A stretch of 64,000 bases of DNA, from the NCBI RefSeq assembly GCF_016464705.1, contig NZ_JAEHOB010000004.1, positions 310,001-374,000 on the forward strand. Reading direction: 5' to 3'. The notes below the pieces were generated by a model, which saw only the letters and a program-made list of their open reading frames with translations, did no database searches and was not told the DNA's origin. Source of the DNA: Qaidamihabitans albus. GTDB taxonomy: Bacteria > Actinomycetota > Actinomycetes > Mycobacteriales > Pseudonocardiaceae. Shown here piece by piece: positions 16,941-25,470 of this stretch. How positions within the stretch are numbered: the first letter of the stretch is position 1; each line of letters opens with the position of its first letter. The translations under genes were made by a program, and so were the position numbers.

Positions 16941-17687
16941 GTGGGCCTGCTCGATGAGATCGGCCGCACCCTCGACCCGGTGTTCACCGGGCCAGGTGGG
17001 AACGCGCCCGCGCCGGCGGGCTGGATCGAGTACCTGGCCCATCCCGAGGAGAACCAGGGGCCTCGGGTGACCGAGTTCCGCAACGGTGCGGCCTGGGAGA
17101 CGACGCGCAAGCTGCCCTGGGACGAGTACGAGCTCGTCAACGAGCGGTCCGTGCTGTCCGGCCAGAAGATCGGCAGCTTGAACGAGCAAGGCGAGGTGTC
17201 GAACACGCAGGTTCTGGGCGCGACGTTCGATCTGCTCGAAGAGGTGCGCCTCGGGCGGGACATAGACCTGACGGTTCCCGACCAGACCGCCGATGTGTGG
17301 ACGAGCCTCACCGAGAACCTCGGTTTCGCGCTGAACGAGCAGTGGGCCGAAGGCCAGCCCCGTGCCCGATTCGTCCAGCTGAAGCAGTGGTTTGAGAACC
17401 ACCGCGATCCGGCGTTGTCGGAGATGAACAAGTTCCTGGTCGCCTATGCGGGCATTCTGATGAAGGCCAGGAGTGACATCAACGAGCTGATGGGCAAGCT
17501 GGTGGACGCGCTGAACAGGTCGGTCGCCTCGAACCCGATCGAAGGGATCGCGTTCTTCCTTTCGGCGTTGGAAGAGGTGCTGAACCTGACCCTCAACTTC
17601 CCGAAGACGCTCAAAGATGCCACCTTGACCGTGGTCAGCCGGGCACTACCGTGGGACACGAGAACCTCCGGCTCGGAGTGGGCCTGA
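16941..17687 (+). CDS. hypothetical protein, partner of EspC-like gene
   Basis: About 248 residues, from a GTG at 16941. Recognisable stretches are LLDEIGRTLDPVFTGPGG, GWIEYLAHPEENQGPRV, ELVNERSVLSGQKIGSLNEQ and a helix-rich C-terminal half ending SGSEWA. I do not recognise a catalytic motif. It appears intact, whereas the small EspC-like gene just upstream is broken. Similar pairs in actinomycetes suggest a type VII secretion-associated cargo or scaffold, but this is inference. GGAGG lies 13 bases before the GTG, rather far. With its partner decayed, the gene may no longer be functional. Confidence 0.55.
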   Translation: MGLLDEIGRTLDPVFTGPGGNAPAPAGWIEYLAHPEENQGPRVTEFRNGAAWETTRKLPWDEYELVNERSVLSGQKIGSLNEQGEVSNTQVLGATFDLLEEVRLGRDIDLTVPDQTADVWTSLTENLGFALNEQWAEGQPRARFVQLKQWFENHRDPALSEMNKFLVAYAGILMKARSDINELMGKLVDALNRSVASNPIEGIAFFLSALEEVLNLTLNFPKTLKDATLTVVSRALPWDTRTSGSEWA

Positions 17688-17716
17688 GACAAGCCACATC
17701 CCACCCGGAGGTTCTC
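17660..17716. terminator. long inverted repeat at gene end
   Basis: GAGAACCTCCGG at 17660-17671 pairs perfectly with CCGGAGGTTCTC at 17705-17716, and an inner GTGGG/CCCAC pair extends the stem. The left arm lies in the last codons of the preceding gene. It probably terminates transcription between two convergent genes. Confidence 0.6.
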
Positions 17717-17760
17717 CGTTCAACCAGGCACGCCGCCACCAACGTCCCGGCCGGGTACAC

Positions 17761-18546
17761 CTAGTTGCCCGCCTCGACGACCGGTGCGCCGAACGTCCCC
17801 TGCGCGAACTCGACCAGCGCGGGCCACACGCCCGGCACCAGCAGCACCGCCACCACAGTGCAGACCGGGAACACCAGCCTGTTCTCGACGCCCTTGCCGG
17901 TGCGGAACCGCAGCCAGCCCGGCGGCCGCAGCTCGTACCACGTCTCGCCCGCGATCGGCAGCGGGAACAGGAACGGGCACCCGGACTCGGTGAGCGCGTC
18001 ACCGAGGCAGTGGGTGACGCAGCCTGCCGCCACCGCGATGCCGAGCAGGCCAGACACCGCGTCGAGCTGGCCGAGCGCGTTCGGGCTGTTCTCGTGGACC
18101 CACCACACCACCGCGCCCCCGGCCACCGGGAGCAGCCAGTCGCCGAGCGCGTCCTCGGCGAGCAGCAGGCCGAACAGCACCACCCCCGCGACCACCCACG
18201 GGCCACCGGCCGCCGTGCCCGCCGCGGTCGCCCCGCCGAGCGCGGCGGCGAACAGCACGGTATGGGAGAGGTGCCGGTGCGTCCCGGAGTGCCGCTCGTC
18301 GCGCGGGCCCTTGGTGACGGCGTAGAGGCCGGACGACGCCTTGCGCAGCAGCCAGGACACCACGCCGGTGAGCGGGCCGAGCAGCTTGGACGCCCGCGCG
18401 CCGGGATGGTCCAGGTCGGGTAGCAGGGCGAACCCGGCCGTGGTCGCCGCGAACACCAGCGCCTGCGCCGGCGAGCCGATGCCGACGACCGGCGCGAGTC
18501 CGAGCCCGGCACACCAGCCGGTGAGTGCGTGCGTGCGACCCATCAT
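17761..18546 (-). CDS. metal-dependent hydrolase family membrane protein (DUF457/YdjM-like)
   Basis: A 261-residue multi-pass membrane protein. Conserved His/Asp motifs are MGRTHALTGW at the N-terminus, LLPDLDHPGA near residue 42, HRHLSHTV near 91 and VTHCLGDALT near 181. These match the LexA-binding inner-membrane YdjM / DUF457 group, annotated as putative metal-dependent hydrolases. Its biochemical role is not established. It stands alone, convergent with the pseudogene region and divergent from the S8 protease gene. Confidence 0.83.
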   Translation of the reverse strand: MMGRTHALTGWCAGLGLAPVVGIGSPAQALVFAATTAGFALLPDLDHPGARASKLLGPLTGVVSWLLRKASSGLYAVTKGPRDERHSGTHRHLSHTVLFAAALGGATAAGTAAGGPWVVAGVVLFGLLLAEDALGDWLLPVAGGAVVWWVHENSPNALGQLDAVSGLLGIAVAAGCVTHCLGDALTESGCPFLFPLPIAGETWYELRPPGWLRFRTGKGVENRLVFPVCTVVAVLLVPGVWPALVEFAQGTFGAPVVEAGN

Positions 18547-18624
18547 GGGACGAGTCTCCCCGACCGCGGCCGGAAGTTGATCAGCGACCCGCGCGGAGTT
18601 GATCAGGGCACGGGCGGCGCTGGA

Positions 18625-18677
18625 TCCCTACGAAAGTAGGGAATTTCATGCGGTTTCATCCGAAAGTGAAGCTTTCG
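18625..18677 (+). promoter_or_regulatory. two hairpins upstream of the secreted protease gene
   Basis: Positions 18625-18642 form a 7-bp stem (TCCCTAC/GTAGGGA) closed by the loop GAAA, a GNRA tetraloop. Positions 18661-18677 form CGAAAG/CTTTCG with loop TGAAG. Between them TTTCAT occurs twice. Both lie within 100 bp upstream of the protease GTG. They may be a terminator for readthrough, a 5'-UTR structure or a regulator site. No known riboswitch class is recognised. Confidence 0.4.
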
Positions 18678-18723
18678 TGAAGTGAGCTGCGATGCTCCGG
18701 GCAGCCAACGGGAGGTCGAAGTA

Positions 18724-21700
18724 GTGACAGAGCAACGATCACGATGGTTGAGACGGGCGAGCGCCATCGCGCTCGCCGGGACCGTCGGCGTATTCGGATT
18801 CAGCGTGCCGCAGGCAACCGCCCAGGAAGAGCCGCCGCCGCAGCCCGGCGACGAACGACAGCTCGACCAGGAGGACCGGACGCTGCTCGCGGAGGCGGAG
18901 AACGCGGGCAAACGCGAGATCACCCTGCTCGTCGCGGCGCAGCGAGGGCGCGCCGACGCCGCGGCGGGGGAACTCCGTTCGATCGGCGGCGACGTCGAGT
19001 CCGCCGACACGAAGCTCGACTATCTCAAGGTCACCGTGCCGATCGAGCAGGCCGAGCGGGCGCCGAAGCTCCGTTCGGTGGAGGCGGTCGACGTCGACGG
19101 GCTGATCGAGCGGGACGAGCCCGCGCCCGTCGGCGCGACCGACCCGATCCCGCAGCCCGCACCGGACGCGAACACGCCACGGATCAACCCCTACCTGCCC
19201 ACCGGTGACACCAAGGCCGCGCAGTTCGGCCTGGTGTTCCCGTTCTGGGACGGCCGGGGCACGACCGTCGCCATCCTGGACACCGGCGTCGATCTCGATC
19301 ACCCGGCACTGGCGACCACCAGCACCGGCGAGCGCAAGATCGTCGACTGGTACACCGCCAACGCCCCCAACTCGGGCGACGGCACCTGGGTCGCGATGTC
19401 GGAGGAGACCTACTCCGGCACGTTCTCGGCCGCAGGCCGCGAGTGGACCGCGCCGGAGGGCGAGTTCTCCTTCGGCGTCTTCAGCGAGACGGCGGGCGAC
19501 CTCGGCACGGCGAACAGCGAGACCGGCGGCGACGTGAACCGCGACGGCGACAGCGACGACTCGTGGGGTGTCCTGCGGGACACCGGATCCGGTGCGGTCC
19601 GGGTCGATCTCGACGGCGACGGTGACTTCACCGGCGAGGACCCGATGACCGACTACGCGCAGCGGCAGGACGTCGGCTACTTCGGCACCGACGACCCGGA
19701 CACCGCGACCACCGAGCGAATGGCGTTCGTGGTCCAGACCGACCGGCCCGGCTTCGTCAACATCGGCCTCGCCGGTGGCGCACACGGCTCCCACGTGGCC
19801 GGCATCGCCGCGGGCAACGACCTGTTCGGTGGCCGGATGGACGGCGCCGCGCCGGGGGCGAAGCTGATGTCGATCAAAGCCTGCCTTTCCACACCGTCCT
19901 GCACGGCGAGCGGGCTGATCGACGGGGTCGTCTACGCCGCCACGCACGGCGCGGACGTCGTCAACATCTCGATCGGCGGCCTGCCCGCGCTCAACGACGG
20001 CAACAACGCCCGCGCCGAGCTCTACAACCGCGTCATCGAGACCTACAACGTCCAGCTGTTCATCTCGGCGGGCAACAGCGGCGCCGGCGCCAACTCGGTC
20101 GGCGACCCCTCGGTGGCGACCGACTCGGTCAGCGTCGGCTCCTACATCACCGACGACACCTGGCTGTCCAACTACGGCTCCGAGTCGGCGGAGGCCGAGT
20201 CGCTGCACCCGTTCTCCTCCCGGGGACCACGGGAGGACGGCGGCTTCAAGCCGAACGTGATGGCGCCCGGTGCGGCCATCTCGACGATCCCACGCTGGCA
20301 ACCGGGCGGCCCGGTGCCGGGCACGTACGAGCTGCCACCGGGCTACGCGATGTTCAACGGCACCTCCATGGCGGCCCCGCAGGCGACCGGCGCGGCCGCC
20401 CTGCTGGTGAGCGCGTACAAGGCAACGCACAACGGTGAGCGGCCGAAGGTGGCCGCGCTGCGCTCGGCGATCTCGTCCACCGCGCGCTTCGTGGACGGTA
20501 TCGAGGCCAACGCGCAGGGCGCCGGCCTGATGAACACGCTGTCCGCGCTGTTCGCGTTGCAGGCCGACCGCGGCAGGCCGGACACGGTGACCACCTCCGT
20601 CCCGGTGCACACCGTGCTCTCGGGACAGCTCGACCCGCCGGACACCGGTGTCGGCATCCACGACCGCGAGGGCGTCACGGTCGGCGAGGCCTACACCCGC
20701 ACCTACACGCTGACCAGGACGACCGGCGCCGAGCGACCGGTGACCTACCACGTCCGCTGGGTCGGCAACGACGGCACCTTCGCCAGCGCGCGAACGGTGC
20801 GGCTACCGCTGAACCGGCCGGTCCGGTTCGACGTGCGGGTCGATCCGGCGTCGCCGGGCGCCCACTCGGCCCTGCTCCGGCTGGACAGCCCACGGACCAT
20901 CGGCATCGACGCGCAGACCATGAACTCGGTCTTCGCTCCGCTGGAGTTCGGCCAGGCGAACCGGTTCCGCGCGGAGGCGGCCGGCGACATCGGCCGCAAC
21001 CAGGCCACCAGCGTGTTCGTGCGGGTGCCGGAGGGCGCGGGCTCGCTCAAGGTCGACATGGTCGCGGGCGGGCCGCCGGGCAAGGGCCAGGTGCGGTTCC
21101 TGCGCTACGACCCGACAGGGGTGCCGATCGACTCGACCTCCTCGCTCAACTGTTACAACCCGGACGCGGGCGGCGGTTGCGCGGGCGGAACACCGACCAG
21201 CCGGACGGTCACCGACCCGATGCCTGGCGTGTGGGAGATCGTGATCGAGTCGCGCCGGACCTCCGACGTGGAGGTGGCGCCGTGGTCGATCGCGGCGTCG
21301 GTGCAGGGCACGACGGTCAGCCCCGACCCGGACGTCATCGCCGAGGCGGCCATCGGTGAGCCGGTGGATCGGGAGTACACGGTCACCAACACGCTCGGCG
21401 AGTTCACCGGGCGGCTCACCGGCGGCCCGCTGGACAGCGCACGCGTCGAGCGGCCGAGCATCGCCGACGGGGCAGCGCAGGAGTACACCGTCGACGTGCC
21501 GGCGGGAGCGAGCTCGCTGACCGCGACGATCGGCAACACCTCCGACGTCGGTGCGGACCTGGACCTGCTGGTCTACGACTGCACGGGCGGCGCCTGCGCA
21601 CTGGCCGGCTACAGCGCCGACGGCGACTCGGAGGAGTCGGTGACCATCGCCGACCCCGCGGCAGGCCAGTGGCGGATCGAGGTCGACGGCTACGCGGTGC

Positions 21701-21942
21701 CCGCGGGCAGCACGGAGTACGACTACCTCGACCTGTTCGCGCTGCCGGGGCTCGGCACGATCGACGTCACCGACGCGGACGCACCGCGTCCGGCGGGGGC
21801 GTCGTGGACGGTGCCCGCGACCGTGACGGCGAACGCGCAGCCGGGTGCGGAGCGCGTGCTGCGCGGCCTGGTGACCGTGCGCACGACGGAGGGCCTGCGG
21901 ACCGGCGGCGGCACGGTGATCGTCGAGTCGGTCACCGGCTGA
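18724..21942 (+). CDS. secreted S8 (subtilisin-like) serine protease with large insertion
   Basis: About 1072 residues, from GTG with GGGAGG 8 bases upstream. A signal peptide (WLRRASAIALAG to QATAQ) is followed by a propeptide-like region (about 65-135) and then the S8 domain. Catalytic residues are Asp in VAILDTGVD (~186), His in GAHGSHVAG (~354), the oxyanion Asn in SAGNSG (~451) and Ser in NGTSMAAP (~548). Between Asp and His lies an unusually long insert with Asp/Gly-rich, calcium-binding-like segments (NRDGDSDDS, DLDGDGDF). The ~500 C-terminal residues look like beta-rich bacterial pre-peptidase and accessory domains. It is probably an extracellular, calcium-dependent protease. The 85-residue gene converging on its 3' end resembles its propeptide. 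Confidence 0.9.
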   Translation: MTEQRSRWLRRASAIALAGTVGVFGFSVPQATAQEEPPPQPGDERQLDQEDRTLLAEAENAGKREITLLVAAQRGRADAAAGELRSIGGDVESADTKLDYLKVTVPIEQAERAPKLRSVEAVDVDGLIERDEPAPVGATDPIPQPAPDANTPRINPYLPTGDTKAAQFGLVFPFWDGRGTTVAILDTGVDLDHPALATTSTGERKIVDWYTANAPNSGDGTWVAMSEETYSGTFSAAGREWTAPEGEFSFGVFSETAGDLGTANSETGGDVNRDGDSDDSWGVLRDTGSGAVRVDLDGDGDFTGEDPMTDYAQRQDVGYFGTDDPDTATTERMAFVVQTDRPGFVNIGLAGGAHGSHVAGIAAGNDLFGGRMDGAAPGAKLMSIKACLSTPSCTASGLIDGVVYAATHGADVVNISIGGLPALNDGNNARAELYNRVIETYNVQLFISAGNSGAGANSVGDPSVATDSVSVGSYITDDTWLSNYGSESAEAESLHPFSSRGPREDGGFKPNVMAPGAAISTIPRWQPGGPVPGTYELPPGYAMFNGTSMAAPQATGAAALLVSAYKATHNGERPKVAALRSAISSTARFVDGIEANAQGAGLMNTLSALFALQADRGRPDTVTTSVPVHTVLSGQLDPPDTGVGIHDREGVTVGEAYTRTYTLTRTTGAERPVTYHVRWVGNDGTFASARTVRLPLNRPVRFDVRVDPASPGAHSALLRLDSPRTIGIDAQTMNSVFAPLEFGQANRFRAEAAGDIGRNQATSVFVRVPEGAGSLKVDMVAGGPPGKGQVRFLRYDPTGVPIDSTSSLNCYNPDAGGGCAGGTPTSRTVTDPMPGVWEIVIESRRTSDVEVAPWSIAASVQGTTVSPDPDVIAEAAIGEPVDREYTVTNTLGEFTGRLTGGPLDSARVERPSIADGAAQEYTVDVPAGASSLTATIGNTSDVGADLDLLVYDCTGGACALAGYSADGDSEESVTIADPAAGQWRIEVDGYAVPAGSTEYDYLDLFALPGLGTIDVTDADAPRPAGASWTVPATVTANAQPGAERVLRGLVTVRTTEGLRTGGGTVIVESVTG

Positions 21943-21959
21943 CACGGCGTACGAACGAG

Positions 21960-21994
21960 CGACCCCGCGCCTTGCGGTTCAGGGCGCGGGGTCG
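21960..21994. terminator. bidirectional hairpin between convergent genes
   Basis: CGACCCCGCGCC at 21960-21971 pairs with GGCGCGGGGTCG at 21983-21994 around an 11-base loop. It lies just after the protease stop and overlaps the last codons of the convergent small gene. Confidence 0.7.
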
Positions 21995-22236
21995 TCGCGT
22001 ATCACGTCCTCGAGCACCTGGACCGACTCCACGTCCCGCCGCGCGGCGAGTTCGTCGACGGCCGCGACGGGCAGCTCGGCCCGCAGGTACCCGGTGCGCT
22101 CGTCCTCGGAGTCGACGCGTCCGCCCAGTGCGGTCACGGCAGCCGCCATCGACGTCGGCGCGAGGATCAGCACCGGTACCGCCTCCGTGCCGCGGGCACG
22201 GGCGCGGGCCAGTAGCCGCCTGCTCCGTGCGTCCAT
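21979..22236 (-). CDS. small stand-alone protein resembling an S8 protease propeptide (I9-like)
   Basis: 85 residues, ATG preceded by GGAG at 9 bases. There is no signal peptide; the N-terminus MDARSRRLLARARARG is basic. The rest can be laid against residues ~65-135 of the neighbouring protease: TALGGRVDSEDERTGYLRAE against RSIGGDVESADTKLDYLKVT, then SVQVLEDVIRDDPAP against AVDVDGLIERDEPAP. Short proteins of the inhibitor I9 type can inhibit or help fold subtilisins in trans. The gene is convergent with the protease and divergent from ligD. The similarity is seen by eye and the function is inference. Confidence 0.6.
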   Translation of the reverse strand: MDARSRRLLARARARGTEAVPVLILAPTSMAAAVTALGGRVDSEDERTGYLRAELPVAAVDELAARRDVESVQVLEDVIRDDPAP

Positions 22237-22272
22237 GCGTACATACTCCACGAAATGGGGTAGACCGGTCTC

Positions 22273-23706
22273 ATGGCAGCGTCCAAGCTCGAGGAGTACC
22301 GCCGGAAGCGGCACGCGGAGCGCACGCCCGAGCCCGTGCCGGACGGCGACGGCACGCCCCGCGGCGCCGACGACACGTTCGTCATCCAGGAGCACCACGC
22401 GCGGCAGCTGCACTGGGACGTCCGGCTCGAACGCGGCGGGGTGCTGGTGTCCTGGGCCGTGCCCAAGGGACTTCCGCCCGAGCCGGGCACGCTGCGGCTG
22501 GCCGTGCACACCGAGGACCATCCGCTCGAGTACGCGACGTTCGAGGGTGAGATCCCCGAGGGCGAGTACGGCGCGGGCCGGATGACGATCTGGGACAGCG
22601 GCCGCTACGAGACGCTGAAGTGGAGCGACCGCGAGGTCGCGATCGTCCTGTACGGACAGCGGGTCCGCGGCAAGTACGTGTTCTTCCGGGCCGGTGAGGA
22701 CTGGCAGGTGATCCGGTCCGACCCGCCGGAGGACGAGCACTGGACGCCGCTGCCCGAGCTCATCGAGCCCATGCTCGCCACCACGGGCACGCTGCCGCCC
22801 GTCGAGGCGGACGACGACTGGGCTTACGAGTTCAAATGGGACGGTGTGCGGGCGCTGGCCCGCGTCGAAGGTGGTCGCGCGACGCTGTTCTCCCGCAAGG
22901 GCAACGACATCACCGGCACCTACCCCGAGCTGCGCGGGCTCGGCGAGCAGCTCGGGATGACGCAGGCGTGGCTGGACGGCGAGATCGTGGCGCTGCGCGA
23001 AGGCAGGCCGAGCTTCAAGGCGTTGCAGACCCGCATGCACGCCGGAGACCAGCGCGCCCGGCAACTGGCCAAACACCAGCCCGTCACGTACCTGATCTTC
23101 GACCTGTTGCACCTCGACGGCCGCTCGTGCCTTTCCCTGCCGTATCACCGGCGGCGCGAGCTGCTGGAGGCGCTGGAGCTGAGCGGGCGGCACTGGCAGC
23201 TCTCGCCCTGCTTCCCCGGCGAGGGCGCGGCCGTGGTCGAGGCCGCGGCCGAGCAGGAACTGGAAGGGGTGATCGCCAAGCGGGCCGCCGCCCCGTACTC
23301 GCCGGGACGGCGCACCACCGACTGGCTCAAGATCACCGACCTGCACACGCTCGACGCCGTGATCGGCGGCTGGCGGCCCGGCGAGGGCAAGCGGTCGGAC
23401 ACCTTCGGCTCGCTCATGCTCGGCCTGCCCGCGGAGGGCGGGCTGCGCTACATCGGCCAGGTCGGCACCGGCTTCACCGAGGACATGCTGCGGACCCTGC
23501 TCGGCAAGCTGCGCAAGCTGGAGCGCAAGACATCACCGTTCGTCACCGAGGTTCCACGCGACCGCGCACGCGGTGCGCGATGGGTGAGCCCGAAGCTCGT
23601 CGGCGAGGTGGTCTTCAAGGACTGGACGGCGGACGGCCGGCTGCGCGCGCCCGCGTGGCGCGGACTGCGCCCGGACATCGACCCGGAGGAGCTGGACCGT
23701 GGCTGA
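22273..23706 (+). CDS. ligD: NHEJ DNA ligase LigD, phosphoesterase plus ATP-ligase domains
   Basis: 477 residues. The N-terminal ~170 form the 3'-phosphoesterase domain with its His/Asp motif (EHHARQLHWDVRLE) and EIPEGEYGAG. From about 180 comes the ATP-dependent ligase, with adenylated lysine in YEFKWDGVRA, LFSRKGNDIT, WLDGEIVAL, EGVIAKR and TDWLKI, plus an OB-fold end. It seals double-strand breaks together with Ku and a polymerase domain. Here the polymerase is a separate gene that overlaps the stop by 8 bp, so LigD is split in two. No Ku gene is in the window. Confidence 0.9.
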   Translation: MAASKLEEYRRKRHAERTPEPVPDGDGTPRGADDTFVIQEHHARQLHWDVRLERGGVLVSWAVPKGLPPEPGTLRLAVHTEDHPLEYATFEGEIPEGEYGAGRMTIWDSGRYETLKWSDREVAIVLYGQRVRGKYVFFRAGEDWQVIRSDPPEDEHWTPLPELIEPMLATTGTLPPVEADDDWAYEFKWDGVRALARVEGGRATLFSRKGNDITGTYPELRGLGEQLGMTQAWLDGEIVALREGRPSFKALQTRMHAGDQRARQLAKHQPVTYLIFDLLHLDGRSCLSLPYHRRRELLEALELSGRHWQLSPCFPGEGAAVVEAAAEQELEGVIAKRAAAPYSPGRRTTDWLKITDLHTLDAVIGGWRPGEGKRSDTFGSLMLGLPAEGGLRYIGQVGTGFTEDMLRTLLGKLRKLERKTSPFVTEVPRDRARGARWVSPKLVGEVVFKDWTADGRLRAPAWRGLRPDIDPEELDRG

Positions 23707-24607
23707 GGGGCAACTGGTCGAGGTCGCGGGCCGCAGGCTCCGCGTGTCCAACCTGGACAAGGTGCTGTACCCGGAGGACGGGTTCACCAAGGGTGAGGTC
23801 ATCGACTACTACGTGCGCGCGGCGCAGGTGCTGCTGCCACACGTGCGGGACCGGCCGATGACGCTGAAGCGGTACCCGAACGGCGTCGAGGGCAACTCGT
23901 TCTTCGAGAAGGACGTCTCGCGGCACGCCCCGGAGTGGGTGCGCACCGTCTGTATCGAAACCCCCGGCAGCTCACGGGGCGCGGAGAAGGCCGACTTCGC
24001 GCTGGTGCAGGACCTGCCGACGCTGGTGTGGGTGGCCAACCTGGCGAGCCTTGAGCTCCACGTGCCACAGTGGACGGTCGGTCCACGCGGCGCCATCCGG
24101 GATCCGGACCTGCTGGTGTTCGACCTCGACCCCGGCTCGCCCGCGACGATCGTCGAGTGCTGCGCGGTCGCGCTGCGGCTGCGCGAGGAGCTGGAGTCGG
24201 AAGGTCACGCGGCCTACCCGAAAACCAGTGGTTCCAAGGGAATGCAGGTCTACTCGCCGGTGCGTACCCGCTCGGGCGAGCGCACCGGCGAGTACGCAAG
24301 GGGCCTGGCCGAGCGGCTGGAACGGGAGCTGCCCGAGCTGGTGGTTTCGCGGATGACCAAGCGGCTGCGGCCGGGCAAGGTGCTCATCGACTGGAGCCAG
24401 AACAACCCCAAGAAGACCACCGTGGCGCCCTACTCACTGCGCGCCCGCCCGGCTCCGACGGTGTCGACGCCGATTCTGTGGGACGAGGTCCAGGAATGCC
24501 GTCAGCCGGCGGATCTGGTCTTCACCGCCGACGAGGTGCTCGACCGCATCGACGAGCACGGCGACCTCTTCGAGCCGCTGCTCGCCAAGGACCGCCCCCG
24601 CCTCTGA
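23699..24607 (+). CDS. LigD-type polymerase domain protein (NHEJ primase-polymerase)
   Basis: 302 residues covering the archaeo-eukaryotic-primase-like POL domain of LigD. It has NLDKVLYPEDGFTKGEVIDYY near the N-terminus, the catalytic pair in LVFDLDPG, SGSKGMQVYSP and the conserved QNNPKKTTVAPYSLRA. It adds (ribo)nucleotides and fills gaps at broken ends before ligation. In mycobacteria the same domain is fused to the ligase; here it starts with GTG inside the ligase gene and is clearly co-translated. Length fits a stand-alone POL protein. Confidence 0.9.
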   Translation: MAEGQLVEVAGRRLRVSNLDKVLYPEDGFTKGEVIDYYVRAAQVLLPHVRDRPMTLKRYPNGVEGNSFFEKDVSRHAPEWVRTVCIETPGSSRGAEKADFALVQDLPTLVWVANLASLELHVPQWTVGPRGAIRDPDLLVFDLDPGSPATIVECCAVALRLREELESEGHAAYPKTSGSKGMQVYSPVRTRSGERTGEYARGLAERLERELPELVVSRMTKRLRPGKVLIDWSQNNPKKTTVAPYSLRARPAPTVSTPILWDEVQECRQPADLVFTADEVLDRIDEHGDLFEPLLAKDRPRL

Positions 24608-24610
24608 CGC

Positions 24611-24659
24611 CGTGTCCGCGTCCCACGTACGCGTGTCCGCGTCCCGGGGCGCGGACACG
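24611..24659. terminator. repeat-containing bidirectional terminator
   Basis: CGTGTCCGCG occurs at 24611-24620 and 24632-24641. The second copy pairs with CGCGGACACG at 24650-24659 around an 8-base loop. It lies between convergent genes (polymerase-domain gene and dienelactone hydrolase). Confidence 0.7.
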
Positions 24660-24664
24660 GCCGC

Positions 24665-25384
24665 TCAGGCCGGGTACTTCAGGTGGTCCTCGAAGAAGGC
24701 GAGCGTGCGGCCCCAGGCGAGGTCGGCGGGCTCGCGCTCGTGGAGCGACGGCGCGTCGAAGTTCGAGAACGCGTGCCCGGCGTCGTAGTGGTGCACCGCG
24801 ATGTCCGGCCTGCTGGCCACCGCCGCCTCGACCGCCGCCACCTGCTCGTGCGTGATGTAGGGATCGCGGTCTCCGTAGTGGAACATCATCGGGCACTCGA
24901 TCGCCTCGGCCTGGTCGAGCATCTCGTGGATTCCGGAACCGTAGTACGACACCACGGCGTCCGGCCCACGGCCGTCGGCCCGGACCGACGTCGCGAGCAG
25001 GTAGGCCAGCTTGCCGCCGAGGCAGAACCCTACGCCGCCGGCGCGGCCGTCGCACGCCGGCAGCGCACGCAGGTGCGCGAGCGCGGCGGTCATGTCGGTG
25101 ACGGCCGCGCCGAGGTCCATCCGCCTGGCGAGTTCCATGCCCTCGGCGATCCCGGACTCGTCCTTGCTCTCGAAACGCCGTTGCAGGCGCCAGAACATGT
25201 CCGGCACCAGGGCGAGATACCCGGCCTCCGCGAGCGAATCCGCCAGCCCGCGCATGTTGTCGTTCACGCCGAACACCTCTTGAAGCAAGATGATCCCTGG
25301 GGCCGGGACCAGGTCCGGCACGGCCAGGTAGGCGTCGAACACGCCTTCGTCCGCCTTGATGCTCTCGTCACGGTTGGCAACCAC
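24665..25384 (-). CDS. dienelactone hydrolase family protein
   Basis: About 239 residues with the alpha/beta hydrolase plan of dienelactone hydrolase. It has IILLQEVFGVND near the N-terminus, a Cys nucleophile in GVGFCLGGKLAY, Asp in YGDRDPYI and His in DAGHAFSN. The family cleaves lactones such as dienelactone in chloroaromatic breakdown, but many members have other ester substrates. The GTG start follows GGGGAAG at 8 bases. It stands alone, divergent from the SpoIIE-type gene, so no pathway can be assigned. Confidence 0.85.
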   Translation of the reverse strand: MVANRDESIKADEGVFDAYLAVPDLVPAPGIILLQEVFGVNDNMRGLADSLAEAGYLALVPDMFWRLQRRFESKDESGIAEGMELARRMDLGAAVTDMTAALAHLRALPACDGRAGGVGFCLGGKLAYLLATSVRADGRGPDAVVSYYGSGIHEMLDQAEAIECPMMFHYGDRDPYITHEQVAAVEAAVASRPDIAVHHYDAGHAFSNFDAPSLHEREPADLAWGRTLAFFEDHLKYPA

Positions 25385-25470
25385 GCGGTGATCTTCCCCG
25401 CCGCGGCCGCCGCTGCCAACCCCTGCGAAAGTGGCAAGGTGCACCCTGCAACCACGGCCGCGTGCGTCCG

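Noticed and set aside
18739-20751. 670-codon minus-strand frame opposite the protease
   Set aside because: It is antisense to a gene with signal peptide and complete catalytic triad, and its translation shows no domain or natural start.
24611-24659. GTGTCCGCGTCCC direct repeats as a possible attachment site
   Set aside because: They form a hairpin between convergent genes, and no integrase, tRNA gene or second copy at an element boundary is seen.
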